Shown here piece after piece: positions 37,826 through 45,357 of a stretch of 64,000 nt of DNA. The notes under the pieces are model-generated. The model was not told the DNA's origin, did no database searches, and saw nothing but the letters and a program-made list of their open reading frames with translations. Source of the DNA: an uncultured Lachnospiraceae bacterium (lineage in GTDB: Bacteria > Bacillota > Clostridia > Lachnospirales > Lachnospiraceae); NCBI GenBank assembly GCA_947631505.1, contig CANRLR010000004.1, forward strand, positions 62,001-126,000. The letters are read 5' to 3'. The position numbers and the translations under genes are program-made. Positions within the stretch are counted from its first letter, which is position 1, and every line of letters begins with the position of its first letter.

Positions 37826-39754
37826 ATGAAAAAAATATGCAGCAGCATGATAAGTTTGTTTTTTGTGCTGACTTTTGTCAGCGTAGTGACAATGAAAGAC
37901 GATGTATCGGCAACGTGTAAAAGTGGAATAAAGAACAATGGTCTGGGTGGGATATTCATCGATATTAATTCGGAACCTTATACGAGTTTTGATCCAGAGT
38001 ATGCTTACGGTGGTGTTGTAGCATGGTTTACTTCAGCAAGGGTAAAGCATTTGACAGGAAAGGGAGATGTCAGCCGTTCTGGTGTGAATTGGTGGAATAA
38101 TGCAGATTCATATGGGTTCAGTAAGGGATACACTCCTCAGGCACCTGCCATTATATGCTGGAAAAGCGGTCAATCTGCTATTCTTGAGAAGATAGAAGGC
38201 TCCACTGCTTATATCAGTAGAACGGGAGACAGCAGCTTAACGGATAAAGACCACGGATATACGGTTATCCAGCAGGTAAGCGTTTCTTCCATCGAGTCTT
38301 TGGGTTCAGATTTTCTGGGGTACTTATATCTTCCTTCCCTTGGAGGAAATAATCCAAATGGAACGGTAGATGCTATAACCGGACAACCTGGTAAGATAGC
38401 AGTAAGCGGCTGGGCATTTGATCAGGATAACGTGCAGGCTTCATTGGAAATTCATGTATATATTGGTGGACCGGCCAGTTCGTCAGATGCAGAATGTCAC
38501 GTGATAAAAGCGGACAAATCGAGAACAGATGTAAATACTGCCCACCCGGGAGTGGGAAATAATCATGGTTTTAGTGAAGTGATTTCCACGAACAAAACCG
38601 GGAATCAGGCTGTATATATCTATGCAAAGAACGTTGGAGGCGGTAAAAATCAGGAGCTTGGGCATAAAACGGTGAGCATTACACCAACGTATATTCCTCA
38701 GGGTTCACTTGATTCAGTGACGCCTGTTCCGGGCGGTGTGAGAGTAAAAGGCTGGGCATTTGACAGAGATGATCTTAAGACCTCTTTGGAAATTCATGTA
38801 CATATAGCTGGTAAGTTCGTAGGTACATTAAAAGCAGATAGGGAGAGAAAAGATGTAAATAAGTTACATGGCTGTGGCGATTATCATGGATTTGACGGAA
38901 CGTTGAAGACATCACTGACGGGAAGCCAGCAAGTAGATGTATACGCGAAAAACATTCTTTATGGAGCCAGTAACTTAAAGCTCGGAAGTAAAACGGTAAC
39001 GATATATAAAGATGATTGTACTGACCCTTCCGGACATTCTTATAGTAAAACACCGGTAATCAAACCGGCAACAACAAGTGCAGACGGATCAGTATCATAT
39101 TACTGTAATAACTGTAAAAAGGCGAAATCAACGACGATAGCGAAAATAAATGAAGTCAGCCTTTCTGCTGCTTCATTTACCTATTCAGGTTCAGTCCAGA
39201 AACCTTCCATCCGTGTAATGGACAGTGACGGAAAAGAAATTTCAGACAGTAACTACACCGTTACCTATTTAAATCCGCAATCATGTGAGGCGGGAACTTA
39301 CTCTTTGACGGTTTTATTTAACGGGAATTATTCAGGAAGTATTACGAAGTCATATGAAATTACGAAAATAAAGCAAGACGATAAGACCGTTTCGGGGGAA
39401 AGTTCAAAAGAAAACCAAAAGTCAGGCTCAAAGGGAAGTCTGACGGTGACGAATAAGGCCGGAAAAAGTAAGAAAATAAAAATGGGCCGTATCAAGGTTA
39501 AAAATAAGAAAAGAAAACGAGTGAAGGTTTCATGGAAAAAGTTATCCAAAGTAACCGGATATCAGATTCAATATAGTGTAAATAAAAAGTTTAAAAAGGC
39601 GAAGAATGTAAGCACGAAAAAAGGCAACTATACGATTAAGAAATTAAAAAAGAAAAAGACGTATTATATTCGAGTCCGTGCCTATAAAAAGAACGGTAAA
39701 AAGAAGATTTACGGGTCATGGAGTAAAGTAAAAAAGGTAAAAATAAAGTATTGA
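37826..39754 (+). CDS. Secreted protein with degenerate CHAP domain, two surface repeats, Big-like and fn3 regions
   Basis: The 642-aa protein has a signal peptide (about 1-28) and a CHAP-like domain (about 40-165). Where active CHAP enzymes have YAYGQCTWF and SGHVAI, this one has YAYGGVVAWF and SGQSAI, so both catalytic Cys and His appear lost. Two repeats follow (about 178-285 and 290-395), each with GWAFDxDxxxxSLEIHVxI and a YAKN segment. Then come a Big/MBG-like region (FTYSGSVQKPSIRV) and a lysine-rich fn3 domain. It probably binds wall or surface material rather than cutting it. The stop lies 25 bp before the right repeat, so it is element cargo. GGAGG precedes the ATG at 37826. Confidence 0.8.
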   Translation: MKKICSSMISLFFVLTFVSVVTMKDDVSATCKSGIKNNGLGGIFIDINSEPYTSFDPEYAYGGVVAWFTSARVKHLTGKGDVSRSGVNWWNNADSYGFSKGYTPQAPAIICWKSGQSAILEKIEGSTAYISRTGDSSLTDKDHGYTVIQQVSVSSIESLGSDFLGYLYLPSLGGNNPNGTVDAITGQPGKIAVSGWAFDQDNVQASLEIHVYIGGPASSSDAECHVIKADKSRTDVNTAHPGVGNNHGFSEVISTNKTGNQAVYIYAKNVGGGKNQELGHKTVSITPTYIPQGSLDSVTPVPGGVRVKGWAFDRDDLKTSLEIHVHIAGKFVGTLKADRERKDVNKLHGCGDYHGFDGTLKTSLTGSQQVDVYAKNILYGASNLKLGSKTVTIYKDDCTDPSGHSYSKTPVIKPATTSADGSVSYYCNNCKKAKSTTIAKINEVSLSAASFTYSGSVQKPSIRVMDSDGKEISDSNYTVTYLNPQSCEAGTYSLTVLFNGNYSGSITKSYEITKIKQDDKTVSGESSKENQKSGSKGSLTVTNKAGKSKKIKMGRIKVKNKKRKRVKVSWKKLSKVTGYQIQYSVNKKFKKAKNVSTKKGNYTIKKLKKKKTYYIRVRAYKKNGKKKIYGSWSKVKKVKIKY

Positions 39755-39757
39755 AAT

Positions 39758-39769
39758 ACCGTTCCCTTT
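39758..39769. repeat. Right inner arm of the attP inverted repeat
   Basis: ACCGTTCCCTTT is the exact reverse complement of AAAGGGAACGGT at 33490-33501, which lies just inside the left core. In the circular form the two arms are 28 bp apart around the core. Confidence 0.85.
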
Positions 39770-39779
39770 CCCCACTACT

Positions 39780-39797
39780 GTACATAAAGATGTCACA
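39780..39797 (+). repeat. attR core: right copy of the 18-bp direct repeat
   Basis: GTACATAAAGATGTCACA, identical to 33472-33489, in frame with the SpoIIID C-terminal part that follows. Confidence 0.92.
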
Positions 39798-39935
39798 GAG
39801 CGTTTACTGCGGATTAATCCTTCTTTAGCAGCCCAAGCAAGAAAAATACTGGATATTAATAAATCCGAGCGTCATATAAGAGGAGGATTGGCAACGAAAG
39901 ATAAATATTTGAGGGAAAAACACCACTTGGGATAG
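39780..39935 (+). CDS. spoIIID: spoIIID, 3' part (no start codon)
   Basis: The frame reads VHKDVTERLLRINPSLAAQA and continues through KILDINKSERHIRGGLATKD to a TAG stop at 39933-39935. This matches the SpoIIID C-terminus, including the conserved INP, HxRGG and ATK elements and the basic helix that contacts DNA. There is no start or ribosome site, so it is silent unless joined to 33346-33489. The open frame is intact, arguing that selection still acts on the joined gene. Confidence 0.9.
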   Translation, partial: VHKDVTERLLRINPSLAAQARKILDINKSERHIRGGLATKDKYLREKHHLG

Positions 39936-39948
39936 TGCGATGGAAAAG

Positions 39949-39988
39949 CAGTCATTTGGCAAAAAAAATGTGCCGGGTGGCTGTTTTT
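39949..39988 (+). terminator. Terminator after spoIIID
   Basis: CAGTCATTTGGCA pairs (with G-U pairs) with TGCCGGGTGGCTG, followed by TTTTT. Confidence 0.7.
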
Positions 39989-40048
39989 GGCTTTTGTTAT
40001 ACGGAATCAAAATGTTGTGAACACACGGTGAAAAAATCTGTCGAAAAC

Positions 40049-40076
40049 TTGTTATTTTTGACGATTGTGATATAAT
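40049..40076 (+). promoter_or_regulatory. rnf operon promoter
   Basis: TTGTTA, 16 bp, TATAAT with TGA immediately upstream (extended -10), about 37 bp before the rnfC start. Confidence 0.65.
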
Positions 40077-40112
40077 GATAAATATGTATCAATAAAAAAG
40101 GAGGGAATTTCA

Positions 40113-41435
40113 TTGGGACAGTCAACCTTTAGAGGGGGAACTCATCCATATGAGGGAAAAGAACTCAGCATGGATAGTCCAATTCAAGTGATGATGCCGA
40201 AAGAGGAATTGGTATTCTCTATGAGCCAGCACATTGGAGCCCCGGCAACACCCGTTGTAGCTGTAGGAGATACAGTGAAGATGGGACAGCTGATTGGCGA
40301 AGCAAGTGGTTTTATCTCAGCCAACATTGTAAGTTCTGTATCCGGTGAGGTCAAAGCAGTAGAGCCAAGACTTTTATCCTCAGGTGCCAAAGCAACCTGT
40401 GTTGTAATTGCAAATGATGGAGAATACACACCGATTGAGGGCCTCGGCGAGGACAGAGATTACACGAAATTAACAAAGGAGGAAATCCGTCAGATTATCA
40501 AGGATGCTGGTATTGTCGGCATGGGTGGTGCAGGATTCCCGACGAATGTTAAAGTAACACCAAAAAATGAAGACGAAATTGATTATGTTATCGTAAACGG
40601 AGCAGAGTGTGAACCGTATCTGACTTCTGACTATCGTTTGATGCTGGAAAAGGCAGAAGAATTAGTGCAGGGACTTCGTGTGGTAGTATCTCTGTTTGAC
40701 CATGCAAAAGGTGTTATTGCCATTGAGGACAATAAGCCGGAAGCGATTGCAAAATTGCAGTATCTGACAGACAGTGATCCTAATCTTGAGGTCAAGGTGT
40801 TAAAGACAAAGTATCCACAGGGTGCTGAGCGTCAGATCATTTACGTTACTACCGGAAGGAGAATTCATTCCAAAATGTTGCCGGCAGATGCAGGCTGTAT
40901 TGTAGATAATGTTCAGACGATTTTAGCAGTTTACAATGCCGTATGCAAATCAACACCAAGTATGAGCCGTGTTGTAACGCTGACCGGTGATGCTATGGCA
41001 AGACCACAGAACTATGAAGTGAAGTTCGGTATGAGCCATGCCGAGCTTTTAGAAGAAGCAGGAGGTCTGAAAGGAGAAGCAGAAAAACTGATTTCCGGCG
41101 GACCGATGATGGGTATGGCAATGTATGATCTGAATACCCCGATTACCAAGACCAGTTCTTCCATTCTTGCCATGAGCAAGGATGAGGTCGCAGCTTGCGA
41201 GCCAACCAATTGTATCCGATGTGGACGTTGTGCAACTGTCTGTCCGAGTCATTTGGTTCCGCAGATGATGGCACAGGCGGCAGAGCGGGATGATTTGGAA
41301 GAATTCCAGAAGTTGAACGGTATGGAATGTTATGAATGTGGTACGTGTACCTACGTCTGTCCAGCAAAAAGAAGATTGACACAAATCTTTAAGCAGGCAA
41401 GACGTGCGGTTATGGATGCTAGTAGAAAAGCCTAA
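40113..41435 (+). CDS. rnfC: Rnf complex subunit C (electron entry)
   Basis: RnfC is the peripheral subunit where the Na+- or H+-translocating ferredoxin:NAD+ oxidoreductase contacts NAD. The 440-aa protein shows the FMN/NAD-binding loop GMGGAGFPT and two 4Fe-4S clusters (CIRCGRCATVCP and CYECGTCTYVCP). The start is TTG with GGAGGG seven bases upstream. It is the first gene of rnfCDGEAB. Confidence 0.95.
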   Translation: MGQSTFRGGTHPYEGKELSMDSPIQVMMPKEELVFSMSQHIGAPATPVVAVGDTVKMGQLIGEASGFISANIVSSVSGEVKAVEPRLLSSGAKATCVVIANDGEYTPIEGLGEDRDYTKLTKEEIRQIIKDAGIVGMGGAGFPTNVKVTPKNEDEIDYVIVNGAECEPYLTSDYRLMLEKAEELVQGLRVVVSLFDHAKGVIAIEDNKPEAIAKLQYLTDSDPNLEVKVLKTKYPQGAERQIIYVTTGRRIHSKMLPADAGCIVDNVQTILAVYNAVCKSTPSMSRVVTLTGDAMARPQNYEVKFGMSHAELLEEAGGLKGEAEKLISGGPMMGMAMYDLNTPITKTSSSILAMSKDEVAACEPTNCIRCGRCATVCPSHLVPQMMAQAAERDDLEEFQKLNGMECYECGTCTYVCPAKRRLTQIFKQARRAVMDASRKA

Positions 41436-41449
41436 TGAGGAGGGTAAAA

Positions 41450-42427
41450 ATGGAAGAGAAAATGTTAAATGTTTCATCATCTCCTCATGTCAGGGACAAT
41501 TCTTCTACAAAGTCCATCATGAGAGATGTTGTTATTGCCTTGTTACCGGCAACGATTGTTGGTATTTATAATTTTAGAATCAGTGCATTGCTTGTGATTC
41601 TTACCACTTGTGTAACTTGTGTACTGGCTGAGTATCTGTGGCAGAAGCTGATGAAGCAGCCGATTACAACAAATGATTTCAGTGCCTTACTGACCGGTCT
41701 TTTATTGGCATTGAATCTGCCAAGCACAATTCCTCTTTGGATGTGTGTTATTGGCGGTGTATTTGCTATTATTATTGCCAAGCAGTTATTCGGCGGTCTC
41801 GGACAGAATTTTATGAATCCGGCATTAGCAGGACGTTGTTTCCTTATGTTGTCTTTTAGTAGTGCCATGACAAGCTTTACAGTAAAAGAGGGAAGCAATA
41901 TTCTATATGGTATTGCAGTAGATGCCCAGAGCAGTGCTACTCCATTGATGCAGGTCAAAGAGGGAATGCTGCCAAGTCTAAAGGAAATGTTTCTTGGAAC
42001 AACCACCGGAACGATTGGTGAAACATCTGTTCTGGCACTTTTACTCGGTGCAATTTATCTGCTGGTCCGTAAAGTGATTGACTGGAAAATTCCGGTTGTT
42101 TACATTTTGACCTTTTCAGTATTTGATTTACTGTATCAAGCAGTGGTTGGGGGAGCTCCATATCCGTTGTTTTATGAGTTGTGCGGTGGCGGTTTAATGC
42201 TGGGAGCTTTCTTCATGGCAACGGATTATGTGACCAGTCCGATTACTCCAAAAGGAAAGGTTATTTTTGCCGTTCTAATTGGTCTTTTGACCGGCCTGTT
42301 CCGTTTCTGTGGTGAATCGGCAGAGGGAGTATCTTTTGCTATTATCATCGGAAACCTTTGTGTTCCGTTGATTGAAAAATTCACCGTTCCAAAAGCATTT
42401 GGAAAGGAGGGCAGGGAAAATGGATGA
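41450..42427 (+). CDS. rnfD: Rnf complex subunit D
   Basis: This 325-aa integral membrane subunit carries covalent FMN; SSATPLMQ contains the likely flavinylated Thr of the SGAT-like motif. Many hydrophobic helices are evident. An ATG 15 bases upstream overlaps the ribosome site AGGAGGG, so 41450 is preferred. It overlaps rnfG by 8 bp. Confidence 0.93.
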   Translation: MEEKMLNVSSSPHVRDNSSTKSIMRDVVIALLPATIVGIYNFRISALLVILTTCVTCVLAEYLWQKLMKQPITTNDFSALLTGLLLALNLPSTIPLWMCVIGGVFAIIIAKQLFGGLGQNFMNPALAGRCFLMLSFSSAMTSFTVKEGSNILYGIAVDAQSSATPLMQVKEGMLPSLKEMFLGTTTGTIGETSVLALLLGAIYLLVRKVIDWKIPVVYILTFSVFDLLYQAVVGGAPYPLFYELCGGGLMLGAFFMATDYVTSPITPKGKVIFAVLIGLLTGLFRFCGESAEGVSFAIIIGNLCVPLIEKFTVPKAFGKEGRENG

Positions 42428-43073
42428 AAAGAAAAATACAATGGTTAAGGATGCAATTATTCTTTGCCTGATTACGTTAATACTAGGTGCTGTATTAGCA
42501 GGTGTATATGCCATTACCAAAGAGCCCATTGACAAAGCACAGAGTGAAGCGAACAACGCTGCTTGTGAAGCTGTTACAGCAGAGGGCGATTCTGTTCAGG
42601 ATAATAATACTGCTGCGGTCAGTGCAACACAGACATATTTGATGAGTCACGACCTTGCCAACGCAGAAGTTTCGTCAGAGGAAGATTCTCTGATCAAGCA
42701 TGTAGAGATTTCAGAGGTTCATCCAACGGCAAACGGTGGAACGGTGTATCTTGCGACAGCAAAGAAAGGTTATGGCGGTGATATCGGATTTGCCCTCGGT
42801 GTAGATGCGGCAGGAGCTATTACCGGGATATCTATCACCTCCCAAAGTGAGACTGCCGGACTTGGTGCGAATTGTGAAAATGAAGACTGGCAGAAGAGTT
42901 TTGCCGGAAAAGTTCTTCCGGGTAATCCGGCAGATAATATGTACAACAAAAATGAATCAAATGACTCACAGGTGCAGGCACTTTCCGGTGCAACGGTAAC
43001 TAGTAGAGCCATAACCAATGCAGTGAAAGGAATTCTCTTTGCGGCAACTTCGATGGAAGGAGGGAATAATTAA
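42420..43073 (+). CDS. rnfG: Rnf complex subunit G
   Basis: The 217-aa subunit has one N-terminal membrane anchor and an external FMN-binding domain with the flavinylation motif SGATVTS. The ATG at 42420 lies inside the end of rnfD behind GGAGGGCAGGG. The stop overlaps the rnfE start (TAATG). Confidence 0.93.
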   Translation: MDEKKNTMVKDAIILCLITLILGAVLAGVYAITKEPIDKAQSEANNAACEAVTAEGDSVQDNNTAAVSATQTYLMSHDLANAEVSSEEDSLIKHVEISEVHPTANGGTVYLATAKKGYGGDIGFALGVDAAGAITGISITSQSETAGLGANCENEDWQKSFAGKVLPGNPADNMYNKNESNDSQVQALSGATVTSRAITNAVKGILFAATSMEGGNN

Positions 43074-43708
43074 TGAATAAATATACAGAGCGTTTATATA
43101 ACGGCATTATTAAAGAAAACCCTACTTTCATTATGATGCTTGGAATGTGTCCGACCTTGGCGGTAACATCTTCTGCGATTAATGGACTTGGCATGGGACT
43201 TTCCACGACGGTGGTATTGATTTTATCCAATATGCTGATTTCAGCACTGCGGAATATTATCCCGGATAAAGTTCGTATACCGGCCTTTATAGTAGTTGTT
43301 GCTTCGTTTGTGACAATTGTACAGTTGGTATTACAGGCATATATACCATTTTTGTATAGTGCCTTGGGTGTGTATATCCCATTGATTGTAGTAAACTGTA
43401 TTATTCTTGGTCGTGCAGAGGCATATGCTTCCAAAAATGGAATTATCGCATCTGCATTTGACGGCATCGGAATGGGACTTGGATTTACGGTTGGTTTGAC
43501 CTTGATTGGTATTTTCCGTGAAATCCTTGGAAGCGGAGCCATTTTTGGATTCCAGTTCCTCCCATCTTCTGTTAATATTTCAATTTTTGTTATGGCACCG
43601 GGAGCATTTTTTGTACTTGCATTCCTGACAGCCATTCAGAACAAATTGAAATTGCCTAGCGCAACGAATGTAGAAGAGGAAGAAGAGGGAAAGGAGGCTG
43701 ATGCATAA
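43073..43708 (+). CDS. rnfE: Rnf complex subunit E
   Basis: This 211-aa membrane subunit is homologous to RnfA and forms part of the ion-translocating core. It has about six hydrophobic helices, with the family segments LGMCPTLAVT and PLIVVNCIILGRAEAYAS. The C-terminus is acidic. Its stop overlaps the rnfA start. Confidence 0.94.
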   Translation: MNKYTERLYNGIIKENPTFIMMLGMCPTLAVTSSAINGLGMGLSTTVVLILSNMLISALRNIIPDKVRIPAFIVVVASFVTIVQLVLQAYIPFLYSALGVYIPLIVVNCIILGRAEAYASKNGIIASAFDGIGMGLGFTVGLTLIGIFREILGSGAIFGFQFLPSSVNISIFVMAPGAFFVLAFLTAIQNKLKLPSATNVEEEEEGKEADA

Positions 43709-44283
43709 TGAGTATATTTACAATTCTTTTTACCGCTGCTCTTGTGAATAACTTTGTATTGAGCCAGTTCCTTGGAATTTGTCCATTCTTAGGTGTTTCC
43801 AAGAAAGTTAAGACAGCAGTCGGTATGGGTGGAGCCGTTATTTTTGTAATTACCGTGTCTTCTTTTATTACCAGTTTGTTATATAACTATTTATTAAAGC
43901 CGAACGATTTGACCTATCTGAATACGATTGTGTTCATCTTGGTGATTGCTGCTCTTGTACAGTTTGTCGAGATGTTTATGAAAAAGGCTATGCCACCGTT
44001 GTATCAGTCTTTGGGTGTATATCTTCCGCTGATTACAACAAACTGTGCCGTACTCGGTGTAGCACTTTTGAGTGTTCAGAACGACTATGGTGTACTGGCA
44101 AGTACCGTAAACGGAATTGGTGCAGCAGTCGGATTCTTCATTGCGATTTGCTTAATGGCAGGAATCCGTGAGAAACTGGAAAACAGCAATATCCCTGAAG
44201 CTTTTAAAGGAACACCGATTGTTCTTGTGACAGCAGGACTTATGGCGATTGCGTTCTGTGGCTTCGGCGGTGTAAGCTTTTAA
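43708..44283 (+). CDS. rnfA: Rnf complex subunit A
   Basis: This 191-aa membrane subunit has about six helices and the conserved segments NNFVLSQFLGICPFLGVS and PLITTNCAVLGVAL. With RnfE it forms the pseudo-symmetric membrane core that includes a buried FeS cluster site. Confidence 0.95.
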   Translation: MSIFTILFTAALVNNFVLSQFLGICPFLGVSKKVKTAVGMGGAVIFVITVSSFITSLLYNYLLKPNDLTYLNTIVFILVIAALVQFVEMFMKKAMPPLYQSLGVYLPLITTNCAVLGVALLSVQNDYGVLASTVNGIGAAVGFFIAICLMAGIREKLENSNIPEAFKGTPIVLVTAGLMAIAFCGFGGVSF

Positions 44284-44301
44284 GTAAAGGAGGAAAACGA
44301 A

Positions 44302-45096
44302 ATGACTACAATAATTATTTGGTCGGTGGCACTCCTTGCTATACTTGGAATTTTGATTGGGATCCTTCTTGGTGTAGCGGCAAAAGCATTTGAAGTAGAA
44401 ACCGATGAAAGAGTAATTCAGGTACGTGAATGTCTGCCGGGTAACAACTGTGGTGGTTGTGGATATCCGGGATGTGATGGTCTGGCAGAGGCAATTGTAG
44501 CAGGGAATGCTCCCGTAGGCGGATGTCCGGTCGGTGGTGCAGCCGTTGCCGGTAAAATCGGAGAAATCATGGGTGTTGATGCCGGTTCTGCCGTAAAGAA
44601 AGTAGCATATGTAAAATGTGCCGGAACATGTGAAGTTGCCTCCAATAAATATAATTATGTCGGTGAGATGGATTGCCGACGTGCCGTTATGGTACCGGGA
44701 CGTGGTGACAAAGCTTGTTCCCATGGATGTCTCGGACTTGGTTCCTGTGTGGCAGTTTGTCAGTTTGATGCTCTGTCTATCGTAGATGGCATTGCCCATG
44801 TAGATAAGGAAAAATGTGTGGCCTGTGGTAAATGCGTATCTACCTGTCCGAACAACGTAATAGAACTGATTCCTTATGAAGCGTCCTATGCTGTTCAGTG
44901 TAATTCCAAGGATAAGGGCAAAGAAGTTATGAGTGTATGTAAAGCCGGGTGTATCGGCTGCGGTCTCTGTGTAAAACAGTGTGAATTTGATGCCGTGAAG
45001 GTAGAGAATAACATTGCATTCATTGATGCGGAGAAGTGTCAGGGATGTGGAAAATGTGCCGAGAAATGTCCGAAGAAGATTATTCAGGCAGTGTAA
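44302..45096 (+). CDS. rnfB: Rnf complex subunit B (ferredoxin-accepting)
   Basis: The 264-aa protein has an N-terminal membrane helix, the cluster motif CGGCGYPGCDGLAEAI, and several 4Fe-4S motifs toward the C-terminus (CVACGKCVSTCP, CIGCGLCVKQCEF, CQGCGKCAEKCP). It accepts electrons from reduced ferredoxin. It ends the operon, followed by a terminator. Confidence 0.95.
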   Translation: MTTIIIWSVALLAILGILIGILLGVAAKAFEVETDERVIQVRECLPGNNCGGCGYPGCDGLAEAIVAGNAPVGGCPVGGAAVAGKIGEIMGVDAGSAVKKVAYVKCAGTCEVASNKYNYVGEMDCRRAVMVPGRGDKACSHGCLGLGSCVAVCQFDALSIVDGIAHVDKEKCVACGKCVSTCPNNVIELIPYEASYAVQCNSKDKGKEVMSVCKAGCIGCGLCVKQCEFDAVKVENNIAFIDAEKCQGCGKCAEKCPKKIIQAV

Positions 45097-45131
45097 GGGA
45101 AACAGATATTGTATCAAAATAGTTGCAAGAA

Positions 45132-45164
45132 AAAAGAAAGCAGGATAAATTGCTTTCTTTTTTT
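45132..45164 (+). terminator. rnf operon terminator
   Basis: AAAAGAAAGCA, eight-base loop, TGCTTTCTTTTTTT. Confidence 0.9.
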
Positions 45165-45248
45165 CTGTCCAAATTTATATAAAAAATGAATTATTTTTCG
45201 CTTTTTAGTGCAGAAAAATACACTTTTGGGAATAAAAAAATAATAAGC

Positions 45249-45277
45249 TTGCAATTGGTGGAAATATATGGTATGAC
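45249..45277 (+). promoter_or_regulatory. Possible promoter of the first subtilase gene
   Basis: TTGCAA, 17 bp, TATGAC, 80 bp before the ATG. The -10 is poor. The rest of the 45165-45357 gap is AT-rich with no recognised feature. Confidence 0.35.
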
Positions 45278-45357
45278 AGAGTTATAAGGGGGAGAGGAGG
45301 TAAAAAAAGCTGAGAAACGAAAGGTGATTTTTGTATTGATTGAGAGGGGGGTAAGAA

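Larger units (their letters stand above)
33472..39797 (+). mobile_element. Skin-like serine-recombinase element inserted in spoIIID (6,308 bp per repeat unit)
   Basis: The element is bounded by the 18-bp direct repeats and splits spoIIID. It carries a hybrid histidine kinase, a 66-codon ORF, a large serine recombinase and a secreted pseudo-CHAP protein, all on the same strand as spoIIID. Its inner ends have perfect 12-bp inverted arms: AAAGGGAACGGT at 33490-33501 and ACCGTTCCCTTT at 39758-39769. In the excised circle these flank the core to make a 52-bp attP-like site. No phage structural or replication genes are present. Precise removal would restore spoIIID. Confidence 0.9.

Noticed and set aside
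33472-39797. Ordinary prophage or integrative conjugative element
   Set aside because: No phage structural, replication, relaxase or conjugation genes are present; the insert is only 6.3 kb and precisely splits a sporulation gene.
40058-40076. TTGACG as the -35 of the rnf promoter
   Set aside because: It lies only 7 bp from TATAAT. The extended -10 with TTGTTA at 16 bp is the workable arrangement.
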